A DNA stretch of 12,195 nt, from NCBI GenBank assembly GCA_903911985.1, contig CAIWFP010000062.1, positions 1 through 12,195 on the forward strand. Direction: 5' to 3'. The notes under the pieces are model-generated. The model saw only the letters and a list, made by a program, of their open reading frames with translations, did not search any database and was not told where the DNA came from. Positions 1-7,100 of this stretch are shown here, piece by piece; position 1 is the first letter of the stretch; each line of letters starts with the position of its first letter. The DNA is from an uncultured Sphingomonadales bacterium. Lineage in GTDB: Bacteria > Pseudomonadota > Alphaproteobacteria > Sphingomonadales > Sphingomonadaceae. A program made the position numbers and the translations under genes.

Positions 1-2
1 AG

Positions 3-1223
3 GATGAGGCGCCGGTCATCATCGACAAGAACGGGCAGGATGTGTGGAAATGGAACGATACCATTTACCCCACCATCGGCCTCAACGCCGTCGTGGGCCG
101 CCCGCGCAGCGAATATGGCATGGAGCCGACCCGCTACTCGCAACTGCGCGAGGGCTGTTTCGATGCCAAGGCCCGCGTCGATGACATGAACGCCAATGGC
201 GTGCTGGCCTCGCTCAACTTCCCGACCATGCCCTCCTTCGCCGGAAACCAGTTCGTGGCCGCGGCGCGCACCGCCCCGGACAAGGCGCAGCGCGCGATTC
301 TGGCGTGGAACGACTGGCATGTGCAGGAATGGTGTGCCTCGGCGCCCGGCCGTTTCATCCCGATGTGCCTCGTGCCGATGTGGGATATGAACGCGACGCT
401 GGCCGAGCTGAAGCGGATGAGCGCATTGGGTGTGCACGCGGTGTCCTTTTCCGACAACCCCGCCAACATCGGCCTGCCCAGCATCCACAATGAATATTGG
501 GAGCCGTTCTGGAAGGCCTGCAGCGACTACAAGATGGTCATCAACTGCCACATCGGCACCGGTGCCCGCGCCCTGCACCCCTCCTCGGAGAGCCCGATCG
601 ACGCATGGATCACGGCCATGCCGATCTCGATCGCCAACTCGGCGGCGGACTGGACCTTCGCCAGCTTCTGGAAGCGCTACCCCGACCTTCGCATGGCGCT
701 GTCCGAGGGTGGCATCGGCTGGATTCCCTACTTCCTTGAACGCGCCGACTTCACTTACGAGCACCACCACGAGTGGACCTTCAGCGACTTTGACGGCGAG
801 CGCCCGAGCGATCTGTTCAAGCGCCACATCATCTGCTGTTTTATCGACGACCAGTTCGGCATCAAGAATCTGGAATATCTGAATGCGGATATGGTCGCCT
901 ATGAATGCGACTATCCGCATTCCGACACGGTTTGGCCAAATGTTCCGGAATATCTCTGGGCCTCGGTCAATGGCCTGGCGAAGGAGCAGATCGACAAGAT
1001 CACCCATGGCAACGTCATGCGCGAATACAGCTTCGATGCTTTCGCGCTCAACGGTGGCCGCGAAAACTGCACAGTTGGCCATCTGCGCGAACTGGGCAAG
1101 GACATCGACGTTTCGCCGCGCCACAATCTGGGCGGTCTCAAGACCGACAGCATGGATGCCATCGGCAAGGCCCGCAAGCCGGTTACCTCGGGCGAAATCG
1201 AAAAGATGTTCGCCTCGGCCTGA
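3..1223 (+). CDS. Amidohydrolase family 2 protein (TIM-barrel metal-dependent hydrolase), 5' end outside window
   Basis: The frame is open from base 3, and the residues before the first possible start (GTG at 42) already read like this family's N-terminal region (DEAPVIIDKNGQDVWKW). The gene therefore starts upstream of the window and 42 is not its start. About 406 codons are visible, and perhaps 35-45 N-terminal residues, which normally hold the first metal-binding HxH motif, are missing. Visible hallmarks are NCHIGTGA with a candidate metal-ligand His at 549-551, EGGIGWIPYFLERAD, and YECDYPHSDTVWP with the candidate catalytic/metal Asp at 909-911. Relatives hydrolyse or decarboxylate ring-derived acids in the cytoplasm and often lie in aromatic, alicyclic or steroid catabolic clusters. 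The substrate here is unknown. It is followed 28 bp later by a small membrane protein and then a P450, probably one transcript. Confidence 0.85.
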   Translation, partial: DEAPVIIDKNGQDVWKWNDTIYPTIGLNAVVGRPRSEYGMEPTRYSQLREGCFDAKARVDDMNANGVLASLNFPTMPSFAGNQFVAAARTAPDKAQRAILAWNDWHVQEWCASAPGRFIPMCLVPMWDMNATLAELKRMSALGVHAVSFSDNPANIGLPSIHNEYWEPFWKACSDYKMVINCHIGTGARALHPSSESPIDAWITAMPISIANSAADWTFASFWKRYPDLRMALSEGGIGWIPYFLERADFTYEHHHEWTFSDFDGERPSDLFKRHIICCFIDDQFGIKNLEYLNADMVAYECDYPHSDTVWPNVPEYLWASVNGLAKEQIDKITHGNVMREYSFDAFALNGGRENCTVGHLRELGKDIDVSPRHNLGGLKTDSMDAIGKARKPVTSGEIEKMFASA

Positions 1224-1251
1224 CATCCCTTCAACAAGCGGAGAAATCACC

Positions 1252-1599
1252 ATGACACTGCTGCGAGCCGTGATATTCGCACTCTGGGTGGCCGTGGCGG
1301 CGGCCACCTTCCGCGCCGTTTCGATGATGGGGACAGGCGCGGCCGGGCAGATCTTCTTTGCCGATCTTTCCCATCCGTGGCGCGGCCAGTTCAATGTCGA
1401 TTTCATGTCGCATTTGCTGCTGGTCGGCCTGTGGCTTGGTGGAACGGCGAAGAACAAGTGGCTGGGCCCGGTGGTCGGCCTGTTGGCCGTGCTTGGCGGC
1501 GGCTTCTTTACCTTCGCCTATCTTCTTGTTCGCAGCCTTGGCGGAGACCGTAGCCTCGGCCACCTGCTGCTTGGCCGCCACCATTCGCTGAAGGCTTAA
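1252..1599 (+). CDS. Small three-helix membrane protein of unknown function
   Basis: This 115-aa protein starts at ATG 1252 behind a GGAG (1240-1243) with good spacing. Three hydrophobic segments are visible at about residues 5-22, 50-65 and 70-94. A short hydrophilic stretch between the first two holds HPWRGQFNVDF, and the C-terminus is basic and His-rich. No catalytic motif is visible and I do not recognise the family with confidence. The size and the spaced W, D, W and Y residues loosely recall small DUF1475/DUF2834-type membrane proteins. It lies 28 bp after the amidohydrolase and only 4 bp before the P450, so co-expression is very likely. A role in substrate uptake or in holding the oxidation system at the membrane is speculation. 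Confidence 0.75.
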   Translation: MTLLRAVIFALWVAVAAATFRAVSMMGTGAAGQIFFADLSHPWRGQFNVDFMSHLLLVGLWLGGTAKNKWLGPVVGLLAVLGGGFFTFAYLLVRSLGGDRSLGHLLLGRHHSLKA

Positions 1600-1603
1600 T
1601 CAC

Positions 1604-2872
1604 ATGAGCAACCCCACCAGCTACTCCATTCCGCGCGCGCCGGCAGATGCCCCGGCAGTACCCAGCCATGTTCCGCCCGAACTGGTGCTCGACAGCCGCA
1701 TGGGTAATGGCGGCGTCCCCAACAACCTGCCTGATCCCTATACGCCCTGCGATATCCTGCGCAGTCCGGACATGCCGCGGATTCACTATTATCCCTGGCC
1801 CTCCAGCGGCAATCAGGTCGGCGCCTGGGTGGTCACACATTACGACGATATCCGCCGTGTCTACGAGGACAATGACCTGTTCTCGTCCAGAGGCGTTGCC
1901 CAGTTCCAGATCCTGGCCGGCGAGACCTTTCCATCGATCCCACTCGGCATCGATCCGCCCGATCACGCCAAATACCGCAAGTTCCTCAATCCCTGGTTCA
2001 CACCGGTCGCGATGAAAAAGCTGGAGCCGCGCATTCGCGCCACCATCAGCGAGATGATCGACAGCTTCGCGAAAAATGGCGAAGTTGACGTTTCCTACGA
2101 TTTCGGGCGCATCTTTCCGGTGAAGGTCTTCCTCGACCTGATGGGGCTGCCCTTCGCGATGTTCGACCAGTTTCTCGCCTGGGAGTGGGACATTCTGCAC
2201 GAACCCGCCGTGGCGACCAAGGCGGCGGCGGTTAGCGGTATTCTGGCCTATCTGCGCGGCTTCATCGCCGAAAAGCAGGCCGCCCCTGACAAAACCCTGG
2301 GCAGCTATATCGCCAATGGCGAACTTGACGGGCGACCGCTCACCACTGATGAAGTCATCGGCATGACCTGGTTCCTGTGGCTCGGCGGGCTCGACACGGT
2401 CGCCTCCAGCGTCAGCCAGATGTTCCGCCGGATGGGCATGGATCCGGCCTTGCAACAACGGCTGCGCGCCAACCCGGCGATCATTCCCACCGCGGTTGAC
2501 GAATTTCTGCGGGTGCAGCCTCTGGTCAATTCGGGGCGCCGGTTGAAGCGCGATGTCGAATGGCATGGGGTGAACATGAAGGCGGGTGACTGGGTCACCG
2601 TCTATAATACCTCGGGCAATTTCGACGAAAAGCAGTTCCCCAACCCGCATGTGTTCGACCCGGAGCGCCCACACAACCGGCACTACACCCTGTCGGGCGG
2701 AATTCATCTGTGCCTTGGCGCGCACCTTGCCAAGCGCGAATTGCGCGTATTGCTCGATGAGTGGTTCAAGCGGATTCCGCAGCCCTTCAGGATCAGGGAC
2801 GGGGCGGATACCACCGTGATGCCCGGCCTGCTGTCGATCCGCAATCTGCCCATCGTCTGGGACATGCCCTGA
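1604..2872 (+). CDS. Cytochrome P450, CYP101 (P450cam)-like monooxygenase
   Basis: A soluble bacterial P450 of 422 aa with no N-terminal anchor. It would insert one oxygen atom into a hydrophobic substrate using electrons from a ferredoxin system, which is not encoded in this window. The I-helix has GGLDT with the acid-alcohol pair Asp264-Thr265, the K-helix has ExxR at Glu300-Arg303, and the heme-ligand Cys370 sits in GGIHLCLGAHLAKRE. From memory the whole chain aligns well with P450cam, including the DPP turn after the B-prime region, RIP near the end and a LPxVWD C-terminus. Differences from P450cam: Phe109 occupies the position of Tyr96, which hydrogen-bonds camphor. Phe and Leu replace Leu244 and Val247. 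Leu363 replaces the usual Phe seven residues before the heme Cys. A related terpenoid-type substrate, not camphor itself, is inferred. GAAGG at 1590-1594 is the likely ribosome site. Confidence 0.93.
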   Translation: MSNPTSYSIPRAPADAPAVPSHVPPELVLDSRMGNGGVPNNLPDPYTPCDILRSPDMPRIHYYPWPSSGNQVGAWVVTHYDDIRRVYEDNDLFSSRGVAQFQILAGETFPSIPLGIDPPDHAKYRKFLNPWFTPVAMKKLEPRIRATISEMIDSFAKNGEVDVSYDFGRIFPVKVFLDLMGLPFAMFDQFLAWEWDILHEPAVATKAAAVSGILAYLRGFIAEKQAAPDKTLGSYIANGELDGRPLTTDEVIGMTWFLWLGGLDTVASSVSQMFRRMGMDPALQQRLRANPAIIPTAVDEFLRVQPLVNSGRRLKRDVEWHGVNMKAGDWVTVYNTSGNFDEKQFPNPHVFDPERPHNRHYTLSGGIHLCLGAHLAKRELRVLLDEWFKRIPQPFRIRDGADTTVMPGLLSIRNLPIVWDMP

Positions 2873-2892
2873 CCGGAAAGGTTTTCAGCTGC

Positions 2893-2930
2893 CGGGAGTA
2901 AAGGCGTTCAGTCGAGCGCCTTTACTCCCG
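2893..2930. terminator. Perfect 14-bp-stem hairpin between convergent P450 and SDR genes
   Basis: The arms are CGGGAGTAAAGGCG (2893-2906) and CGCCTTTACTCCCG (2917-2930), exact reverse complements around a 10-base loop. The hairpin lies 20 bp after the P450 stop and overlaps the end of the convergent SDR gene, whose TGA (2910-2908) is inside the loop. It could stop transcription from both sides. Neither strand has a clear T-run after the stem, so it is not a textbook intrinsic terminator and may instead act as a transcript 3'-end stabiliser or a Rho-assisted end. Confidence 0.65.
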
Positions 2931-3687
2931 CGGGGACACCGGCCCGCGCGGAACGCACTTCGATCAGATCAGCGTTGACGTCACGCGGCAGGGTCGCGAC
3001 GGCGATCAGCGCCGCGGCCATCGATTCAGGGCTGGCGGCTTCCCCCGCCATGTGTGCGTGGCCGGTTTCCGCGATTTTGCGAAAGAACTTCTCCGCCACG
3101 CCCGGCCCCCAATTGTCTGACCCGCTGCTGCCCGAAACCGAGCCCGAGCGCAGCACCGTGACGCGGATATTGTCCGACCGTAACTCGGCTCCCAGCGCCG
3201 TTGACAGCGTTTCCACCGCCGCCTTGCCCGCCGCATAGAGCCCGAGCATCGGGAAGGGATTACGCACCGACTCCGAGGAGATGGTGACGATATGACCCTG
3301 CGTCTGCCGCAAATGCGGGATCGCCGCACGGATGAGCCAGATCACGCCGTTCACATTGGGCCCGATATGCTGCAATACCTGCTCATCCGTCGCCTCCTCC
3401 AGCAGGACTGGCACGAAGACGGCGGCATTGTTGACCAGCAGGTCGATCCGCCCGAAATGCGACACCGCCCCGGCAACCGCCGCGTTGACTTCAACGGAAC
3501 TGGACACATCGCAGGCAATCGCCCGGACAGAGGGGCCAAACTCGGCCTCCAGCGACCGCAATTGCGCGGAATCGCGGGCCAGAGCCGCCACGCGCGCACC
3601 CTCTGCCACCAGCGCCGCGACGAAATGGCGCCCCATCCCCTTGGACGCCCCGGTGACGATTGCGACCTTACCAGCCAGCCTGCTCAT
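2908..3687 (-). CDS. Short-chain dehydrogenase/reductase (classical SDR)
   Basis: The protein has 259 aa and a Rossmann fold. The cofactor loop is TGASKGMG (residues 12-19), followed by NNAA from residue 86. The catalytic Ser138, Tyr151 and Lys155 are all present (YAAGK), so it should be an active NAD(P)-dependent oxidoreductase. Arg38 after the second strand slightly favours NADP(H). The start at 3687 is backed by GGAGG eight bases upstream. It is the last gene of the minus-strand operon, 21 bp after thiolase-fold protein A, so it probably oxidises or reduces a hydroxy- or keto-acyl intermediate linked to the cleavage step. The substrate is unknown. Its last codons form one arm of the terminal hairpin. 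The C-terminal part after residue 180 is Ser/Gly-rich (SGSVSGSSGS) and not diagnostic. Confidence 0.9.
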   Translation of the reverse strand: MSRLAGKVAIVTGASKGMGRHFVAALVAEGARVAALARDSAQLRSLEAEFGPSVRAIACDVSSSVEVNAAVAGAVSHFGRIDLLVNNAAVFVPVLLEEATDEQVLQHIGPNVNGVIWLIRAAIPHLRQTQGHIVTISSESVRNPFPMLGLYAAGKAAVETLSTALGAELRSDNIRVTVLRSGSVSGSSGSDNWGPGVAEKFFRKIAETGHAHMAGEAASPESMAAALIAVATLPRDVNADLIEVRSARAGVPAGVKALD

Positions 3688-3708
3688 CTAGATTTCCTCC
3701 AATCAATG

Positions 3709-4905
3709 TTAATCCCGTGCCAGCAGGAAACAGCCGGCCAGCGGCCCACCGGCCGTCGTCAGCGCGGCAACCTTCGGCCCCTGCCCGCCCTTGCCCTTAA
3801 CCTGCCGGGCACCGCCCTGCCCCCACAATTGCACGCAGGCCTCATGCACCTGGCCATAAGCGTGCATCCGGCCGGCCGACAGCGCCCCGCCATTGGTGTT
3901 GATCGGGAATTCGCCATCCAGCGCGATAGCCTTGCCGTCCGCGATGAAATCCTTGGCCTCGTATAGGCCGCAGACGCCCAGATTTTCCAGCCAGTTGAGG
4001 GTGTGGAAACTGAAGCCGTCATAAAGTTCGGCAACGTCGATATCCTTCACCGTCAGATCGGTCCGGTTCCACATCATCCGGGCCACCTCGGGCTGGGCCT
4101 GCGTCGACAGCGCGTCCAGCTGCACCCAATTGTTGCGATAGCGCATCGACGAGCCCACCGCCTCGATCCAGGTCAGCGGGTTTGGCCCATCCCTGGCCGC
4201 ATCACGGTGCGACAGGATGATCGCGGTCGCGCCGTCGATCGGCACATCGCAATCGAACAGGCGCAGCGGCGTGGCGATGATCGGCGCGGCAAGGTAATCG
4301 TCCACCGTGATGGGCGTGCGATAGACCGCTGCCGGGTTCAGCGCGGCATTGCGCCGGCCATTGATGGCAATCTGGGCGATCTGCTCGGGCCGGATACCGG
4401 AGCGGTGGACATACTGGTTGAAAAACAACGCCTGCTGCAACGACGCCGCATAGACGTGATAGGGCGCGTACCAGTTGAAGATGCCATAGACCCGCTCTCC
4501 CGGCTTGTTGAGCGCGTTGGCAAAGCTGGTCTTGCGGGCCGTGGCCTCATACATGGTGCGAAACACAATGACATGCCGCGCCAGCCCGGCGGCAATCGCG
4601 CCAATGGCATTGAACAGCGCGCCAAACTGCCCCGATGTTTCCGATGCGTTGGAATACCAGTTGAGCTTCAGCCGCAGCGCATCCTGCAGCGCCGGGATGG
4701 AGACCGGGGCAAAGCCATTGGCCTCGCCGCCGCCGCCCGGCCAGCAGGCCATGCCATCAATGTCGGACCGCTTGAGCCCGGCGTTCTCGATCGCCTGCAT
4801 GGCGGCATCGATGGTCAGCCCCAGCGCGGATTTGTCCGCGCCGCGCGAAATCTGCGACTGGCCAATGCCGGTGATGGCGGTCTGTTTTTCCGGATAGCTG
4901 CTCAT
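3709..4905 (-). CDS. Thiolase-fold protein A (Ltp-like, no nucleophilic Cys), putative acyl-CoA aldolase subunit
   Basis: The protein has 398 aa with a thiolase-superfamily fold, SCP-x/lipid-transfer branch. The start is set at 4905 because its ATG overlaps the DUF35-A stop (ATGA). A longer reading reaches back to 5022 but lies inside DUF35-A. The thiolase nucleophilic Cys region reads SNASET (residues 85-90) with no Cys, and the usual GHPxG reads GRMHAYG, so normal thiolysis is unlikely. Conserved blocks include DVAELYDGFS with Tyr295 and NTNGGALSAGRMHAYG with Tyr350. In actinobacterial steroid degradation, Cys-less relatives (Ltp2) pair with a DUF35 protein and catalyse retro-aldol cleavage of a beta-hydroxyacyl-CoA side chain. 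By context this protein pairs with the coupled DUF35-A. A PhlACB-like acyltransferase is a less likely alternative because the Cys is missing. Confidence 0.85.
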   Translation of the reverse strand: MSSYPEKQTAITGIGQSQISRGADKSALGLTIDAAMQAIENAGLKRSDIDGMACWPGGGGEANGFAPVSIPALQDALRLKLNWYSNASETSGQFGALFNAIGAIAAGLARHVIVFRTMYEATARKTSFANALNKPGERVYGIFNWYAPYHVYAASLQQALFFNQYVHRSGIRPEQIAQIAINGRRNAALNPAAVYRTPITVDDYLAAPIIATPLRLFDCDVPIDGATAIILSHRDAARDGPNPLTWIEAVGSSMRYRNNWVQLDALSTQAQPEVARMMWNRTDLTVKDIDVAELYDGFSFHTLNWLENLGVCGLYEAKDFIADGKAIALDGEFPINTNGGALSAGRMHAYGQVHEACVQLWGQGGARQVKGKGGQGPKVAALTTAGGPLAGCFLLARD

Positions 4906-5336
4906 GCCGCATTTTCCGGTGCGAACACTTCCTCCGGTGCGAACAGGGGAATCCACAGGTCTTCCGCCTGTTCGAAGCGGACCCGCACCGGCATGTCGAA
5001 GGTAACCGCATCCGGGTCGCAACCCACGATATTGGTCGCCAGCCGCACATCATCCTGCTCGGCTATCCGCACGAGGGCGAGGACATAGCGTTCCGGCAGG
5101 CCCGGCATCCACTGCTTGTGATTGACGGTGAAAGTCTCGACAAAACCCCTGCCCGAGACAGGCTGGAAATGGGTCTCGCGGCTCTCGCATTGTGGGCAAA
5201 ACCCGGTGGGCGGGTGAATGTAATAGCGGCAGTGGTCGCACTGCTGAATAAGCAGTTCACCGCGCTCCCCCGCGGTCCAGAAGGGGGCGGTGTCCTCGGT
5301 CAGGGCCGGCAGGGGCCTTGCGGGAAATTCGCTCAT
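4902..5336 (-). CDS. DUF35 / Zn-ribbon OB-fold protein A (partner of thiolase-fold protein)
   Basis: The protein has 144 aa. An N-terminal rubredoxin-like zinc ribbon has Cys33, Cys36, Cys47 and Cys50, followed by an OB-fold with GRGFVETFTV and KQWMPGLPERYVLALV. Such proteins bind thiolase-fold enzymes and help hold the acyl-CoA. Here it is a stand-alone domain, not fused to a MaoC domain as in ChsH2. The start at 5336 is supported by AAGGAG just upstream. Its TGA overlaps the ATG of thiolase-fold protein A, so the two are translationally coupled and probably made in equal amounts as a complex. Thiolase-fold protein B lies 63 bp upstream on the same strand, so DUF35-A could also serve B. Confidence 0.9.
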   Translation of the reverse strand: MSEFPARPLPALTEDTAPFWTAGERGELLIQQCDHCRYYIHPPTGFCPQCESRETHFQPVSGRGFVETFTVNHKQWMPGLPERYVLALVRIAEQDDVRLATNIVGCDPDAVTFDMPVRVRFEQAEDLWIPLFAPEEVFAPENAA

Positions 5337-5399
5337 GTCAGTCTCCTTGAACGCGAGACCCAGTCCATCGCGTCAGGTTTCAAGTATTGGCTTTGGCGT

Positions 5400-6569
5400 T
5401 TATTCCCGGTGCAGCAGCATCGCGCCAGCCAGCGGCCCACCACCCATGCCGACCGCCGCGGTCCGGGCCTTGGCGGCCTGTCGCCCGCCGCCCTCGCCCC
5501 ACAGCTGCACGCAGGCCTCGTGCAAATGCCCGAAGCCGTGGAGCCGCCCGGCGGAAAGCTGGCCGCCACCGGTGTTGGTCGGCAGGCGTCCGGTCAGCGC
5601 GGTGGCGCCCGAGGCGATAAAGGCCTCGGCCTCACCCCGCCCGCAAAAACCGAAAGATTCCAGCCACATCGGAATGAAGACGCTGAAGCCGTCGTAAACC
5701 GCCGCCACATCCACATCGCCGGGCTTGAAATCCGTGGTGGCCCACATGGATTCGGCGGCATCCAGCGATGCCATTTGCGTGAGATCGGCCCGCTGGTCCC
5801 AACTGTCGCGACGGGTCAGCCCCGCGCCCATGGCCGCGATGGATATGGGCGGCTTGCGGCAATCCCTGGCGGCATCGGCAGCGGAAATGATGATGACGCA
5901 GGCGCCATCGATGGGAATGTCGCAATCGAGCATGGACAGCGGATCGGAAATCATGCGGGCGGACAGATAGTCCTCCATGGTCATCGGCTTGCCATGAAAC
6001 ACCGCGCGTGGATTGTGCTGGGCATTGGCCCTTTGCTGCACGCATTGCACACCGATCTGCTCGCGCGTGGCGCCAAATTCATAGGCGCGCCGCTGGGCGA
6101 ATTGCGCCGCCCAGTTCGAGGCCGACAAGGCGCCCACCGGCAACAGCCAGGAAAACCAGCCACCCACTCGGCCGCCATTGCCCGTCGCCACGCTGGCCCG
6201 CCGCCCGGGCGATTGCGATGAGGATTCGGTCAGTGCCCGAAAGCACAGCACATGGCGCGCCTGACCGGTGGAAACCGCCATGGCCGCGATCATCAGCGGC
6301 GACATCTGCGCGGGCCCTTCGGAACTGGACGAATGCCAGCGCGTCTTCAGCCCCAGCGCCTCACGCACTTCGGTGCAGCCCAGAGGCGACATGCCGGGAG
6401 AATTGTCATGCTTGCCCGGATAGGTGGTCAGCCCGTCGATATCGTCGCGGGTCAACCCGGCATCCGCCAGTGCCTCCAGCGCCGCATCCGCCAACAACTC
6501 TATGCAGGGCCGGTCGAGATTGCGGCCAAGCCGTGACATGCCAATGCCCGTAATTGCGGCCTTCAACAT
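5400..6569 (-). CDS. Thiolase-fold protein B (Ltp-like, no nucleophilic Cys), putative acyl-CoA aldolase subunit
   Basis: The protein has 389 aa and is a clear paralogue of protein A: it shares ITGIG at the start, DxPIDGA, VYDGFS with Tyr292, LSAGRxH and HEACVQLWG. The start at 6569 (MLKAAITGIG) aligns with A and follows GGAGG. An upstream in-frame ATG at 6641 would enter the divergent promoter and is rejected. The nucleophile region reads SSSSEG (residues 80-85), again without Cys. The GRLHGFG segment has Phe346 where A has Tyr350. A central Ser/Gly-rich insertion (around residues 113-135) is longer than in A. It is the first gene of the minus-strand operon. It may pair with DUF35-B, which is divergently transcribed, or with DUF35-A. 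Retro-aldol cleavage of an acyl-CoA is inferred from the family, and a non-catalytic partner role is possible. Confidence 0.85.
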   Translation of the reverse strand: MLKAAITGIGMSRLGRNLDRPCIELLADAALEALADAGLTRDDIDGLTTYPGKHDNSPGMSPLGCTEVREALGLKTRWHSSSSEGPAQMSPLMIAAMAVSTGQARHVLCFRALTESSSQSPGRRASVATGNGGRVGGWFSWLLPVGALSASNWAAQFAQRRAYEFGATREQIGVQCVQQRANAQHNPRAVFHGKPMTMEDYLSARMISDPLSMLDCDIPIDGACVIIISAADAARDCRKPPISIAAMGAGLTRRDSWDQRADLTQMASLDAAESMWATTDFKPGDVDVAAVYDGFSVFIPMWLESFGFCGRGEAEAFIASGATALTGRLPTNTGGGQLSAGRLHGFGHLHEACVQLWGEGGGRQAAKARTAAVGMGGGPLAGAMLLHRE

Positions 6570-6585
6570 CCTGCCTCCAATGCGC

Positions 6586-6614
6586 TTGCTTCTCGTCGCT
6601 GGCACCGTTATTAA
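6586..6614 (+). promoter_or_regulatory. Candidate sigma-70-type promoter for DUF35-B
   Basis: TTGCTT at 6586-6591 and TATTAA at 6609-6614 are separated by 17 bases in the 78-bp gap between divergent genes. The matches to TTGACA/TATAAT are only partial (3/6 and 4/6). Placement and spacing fit a start of transcription about 26 bases before the GTG of DUF35-B. Confidence 0.4.
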
Positions 6615-6616
6615 CG
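6606..6616. promoter_or_regulatory. Palindrome CGTTATTAACG, candidate operator between divergent genes
   Basis: This perfect 5+1+5 inverted repeat covers the candidate -10 box of DUF35-B. It lies 37 bp upstream of the thiolase-fold B start on the other strand. A repressor bound here would control both directions. It resembles GTTATGCAAC upstream of the GntR gene (7957-7948 on the minus strand). Confidence 0.4.
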
Positions 6617-6647
6617 AAACGTCATCTTTTGGGAAGGACATTGTTCA

Positions 6648-7043
6648 GTGCCATTACCTCTCCCCGAGATCACCCCGGAATCAGAAGCGTTCTGGACGGG
6701 GGGTGCTCATGGCGAGCTTCGTATCATGGCCTGCAATGCCTGCGATTACCGCATCCACCCGCCGCAGCTCATCTGCCCCAACTGCCTGTCGCGCGATGTC
6801 GCGCCGCGAGCGGCTAGCGGGCGCGGGACGATTTACAGCTTCACCATCAATCGCCAGCAGTGGCTGCCCGATCTCGAAGTGCCCTATGCGCTGGCGATTG
6901 TTGAACTGGACGACCAGCCCGGTGTGCGCATTACCGCACAGCTGCGCTGCGAGGACTTTTCGCAGATCGCCATCGGAAAATCGGTGGCGGTGGGATTTGA
7001 ACCGCGCGAGGATATCTTCATGCCGACCTTCACCCTCGTCTGA
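6648..7043 (+). CDS. DUF35 / Zn-ribbon OB-fold protein B
   Basis: The protein has 131 aa with the same architecture as DUF35-A. The zinc ribbon has Cys29, Cys32, Cys43 and Cys46, then an OB-fold with GRGTIYSFTINRQQWLP. The GTG start at 6648 gives an N-terminus (EITPESEAFWTGG) that aligns with DUF35-A (LTEDTAPFWTAG), and GGAAGG lies about 11 bases upstream. It is transcribed alone, divergently from thiolase-fold protein B, unlike the coupled A pair. It most likely serves as the acyl-CoA-binding partner of thiolase-fold protein B, with both made from the shared 78-bp control region. That pairing is inferred from position only. Its gene converges with the GntR gene, with 57 bp between the stop codons and no strong hairpin. 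Confidence 0.88.
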   Translation: MPLPLPEITPESEAFWTGGAHGELRIMACNACDYRIHPPQLICPNCLSRDVAPRAASGRGTIYSFTINRQQWLPDLEVPYALAIVELDDQPGVRITAQLRCEDFSQIAIGKSVAVGFEPREDIFMPTFTLV

Positions 7044-7100
7044 CAGGTCGCCATCGGGACAAGGGTGATTCCCGGCGTCACACGCGGGCCCAGGCAGCCT

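Noticed and set aside
42..44. GTG at 42 as the start of the amidohydrolase
   Set aside because: The frame is open to the window edge and upstream residues match the family, so this GTG is an internal Val codon.
134..490. Minus-strand open frame opposite the amidohydrolase, and many similar long frames opposite or offset to other genes
   Set aside because: They are shadows caused by high GC content; they show no domain motifs, have biased Arg/Pro/Ser-rich composition and overlap clearly recognised genes.
1508..2725. 405-codon minus-strand open frame opposite the P450
   Set aside because: Long but composed of low-plausibility sequence, fully inside the P450 gene whose motifs (GGLDT, ExxR, heme Cys) prove the plus strand.
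4003..5088. 361-codon plus-strand open frame opposite thiolase-fold A and DUF35-A
   Set aside because: Antisense to two well-supported genes with an ATGA overlap; no recognisable motifs and no ribosome site noted.
7055..7074. Weak inverted repeat CGGGA/TCCCG between the convergent DUF35-B and GntR genes
   Set aside because: Only 5 bp of stem with a 10-base loop and no T-run; too weak to call a terminator in GC-rich DNA.
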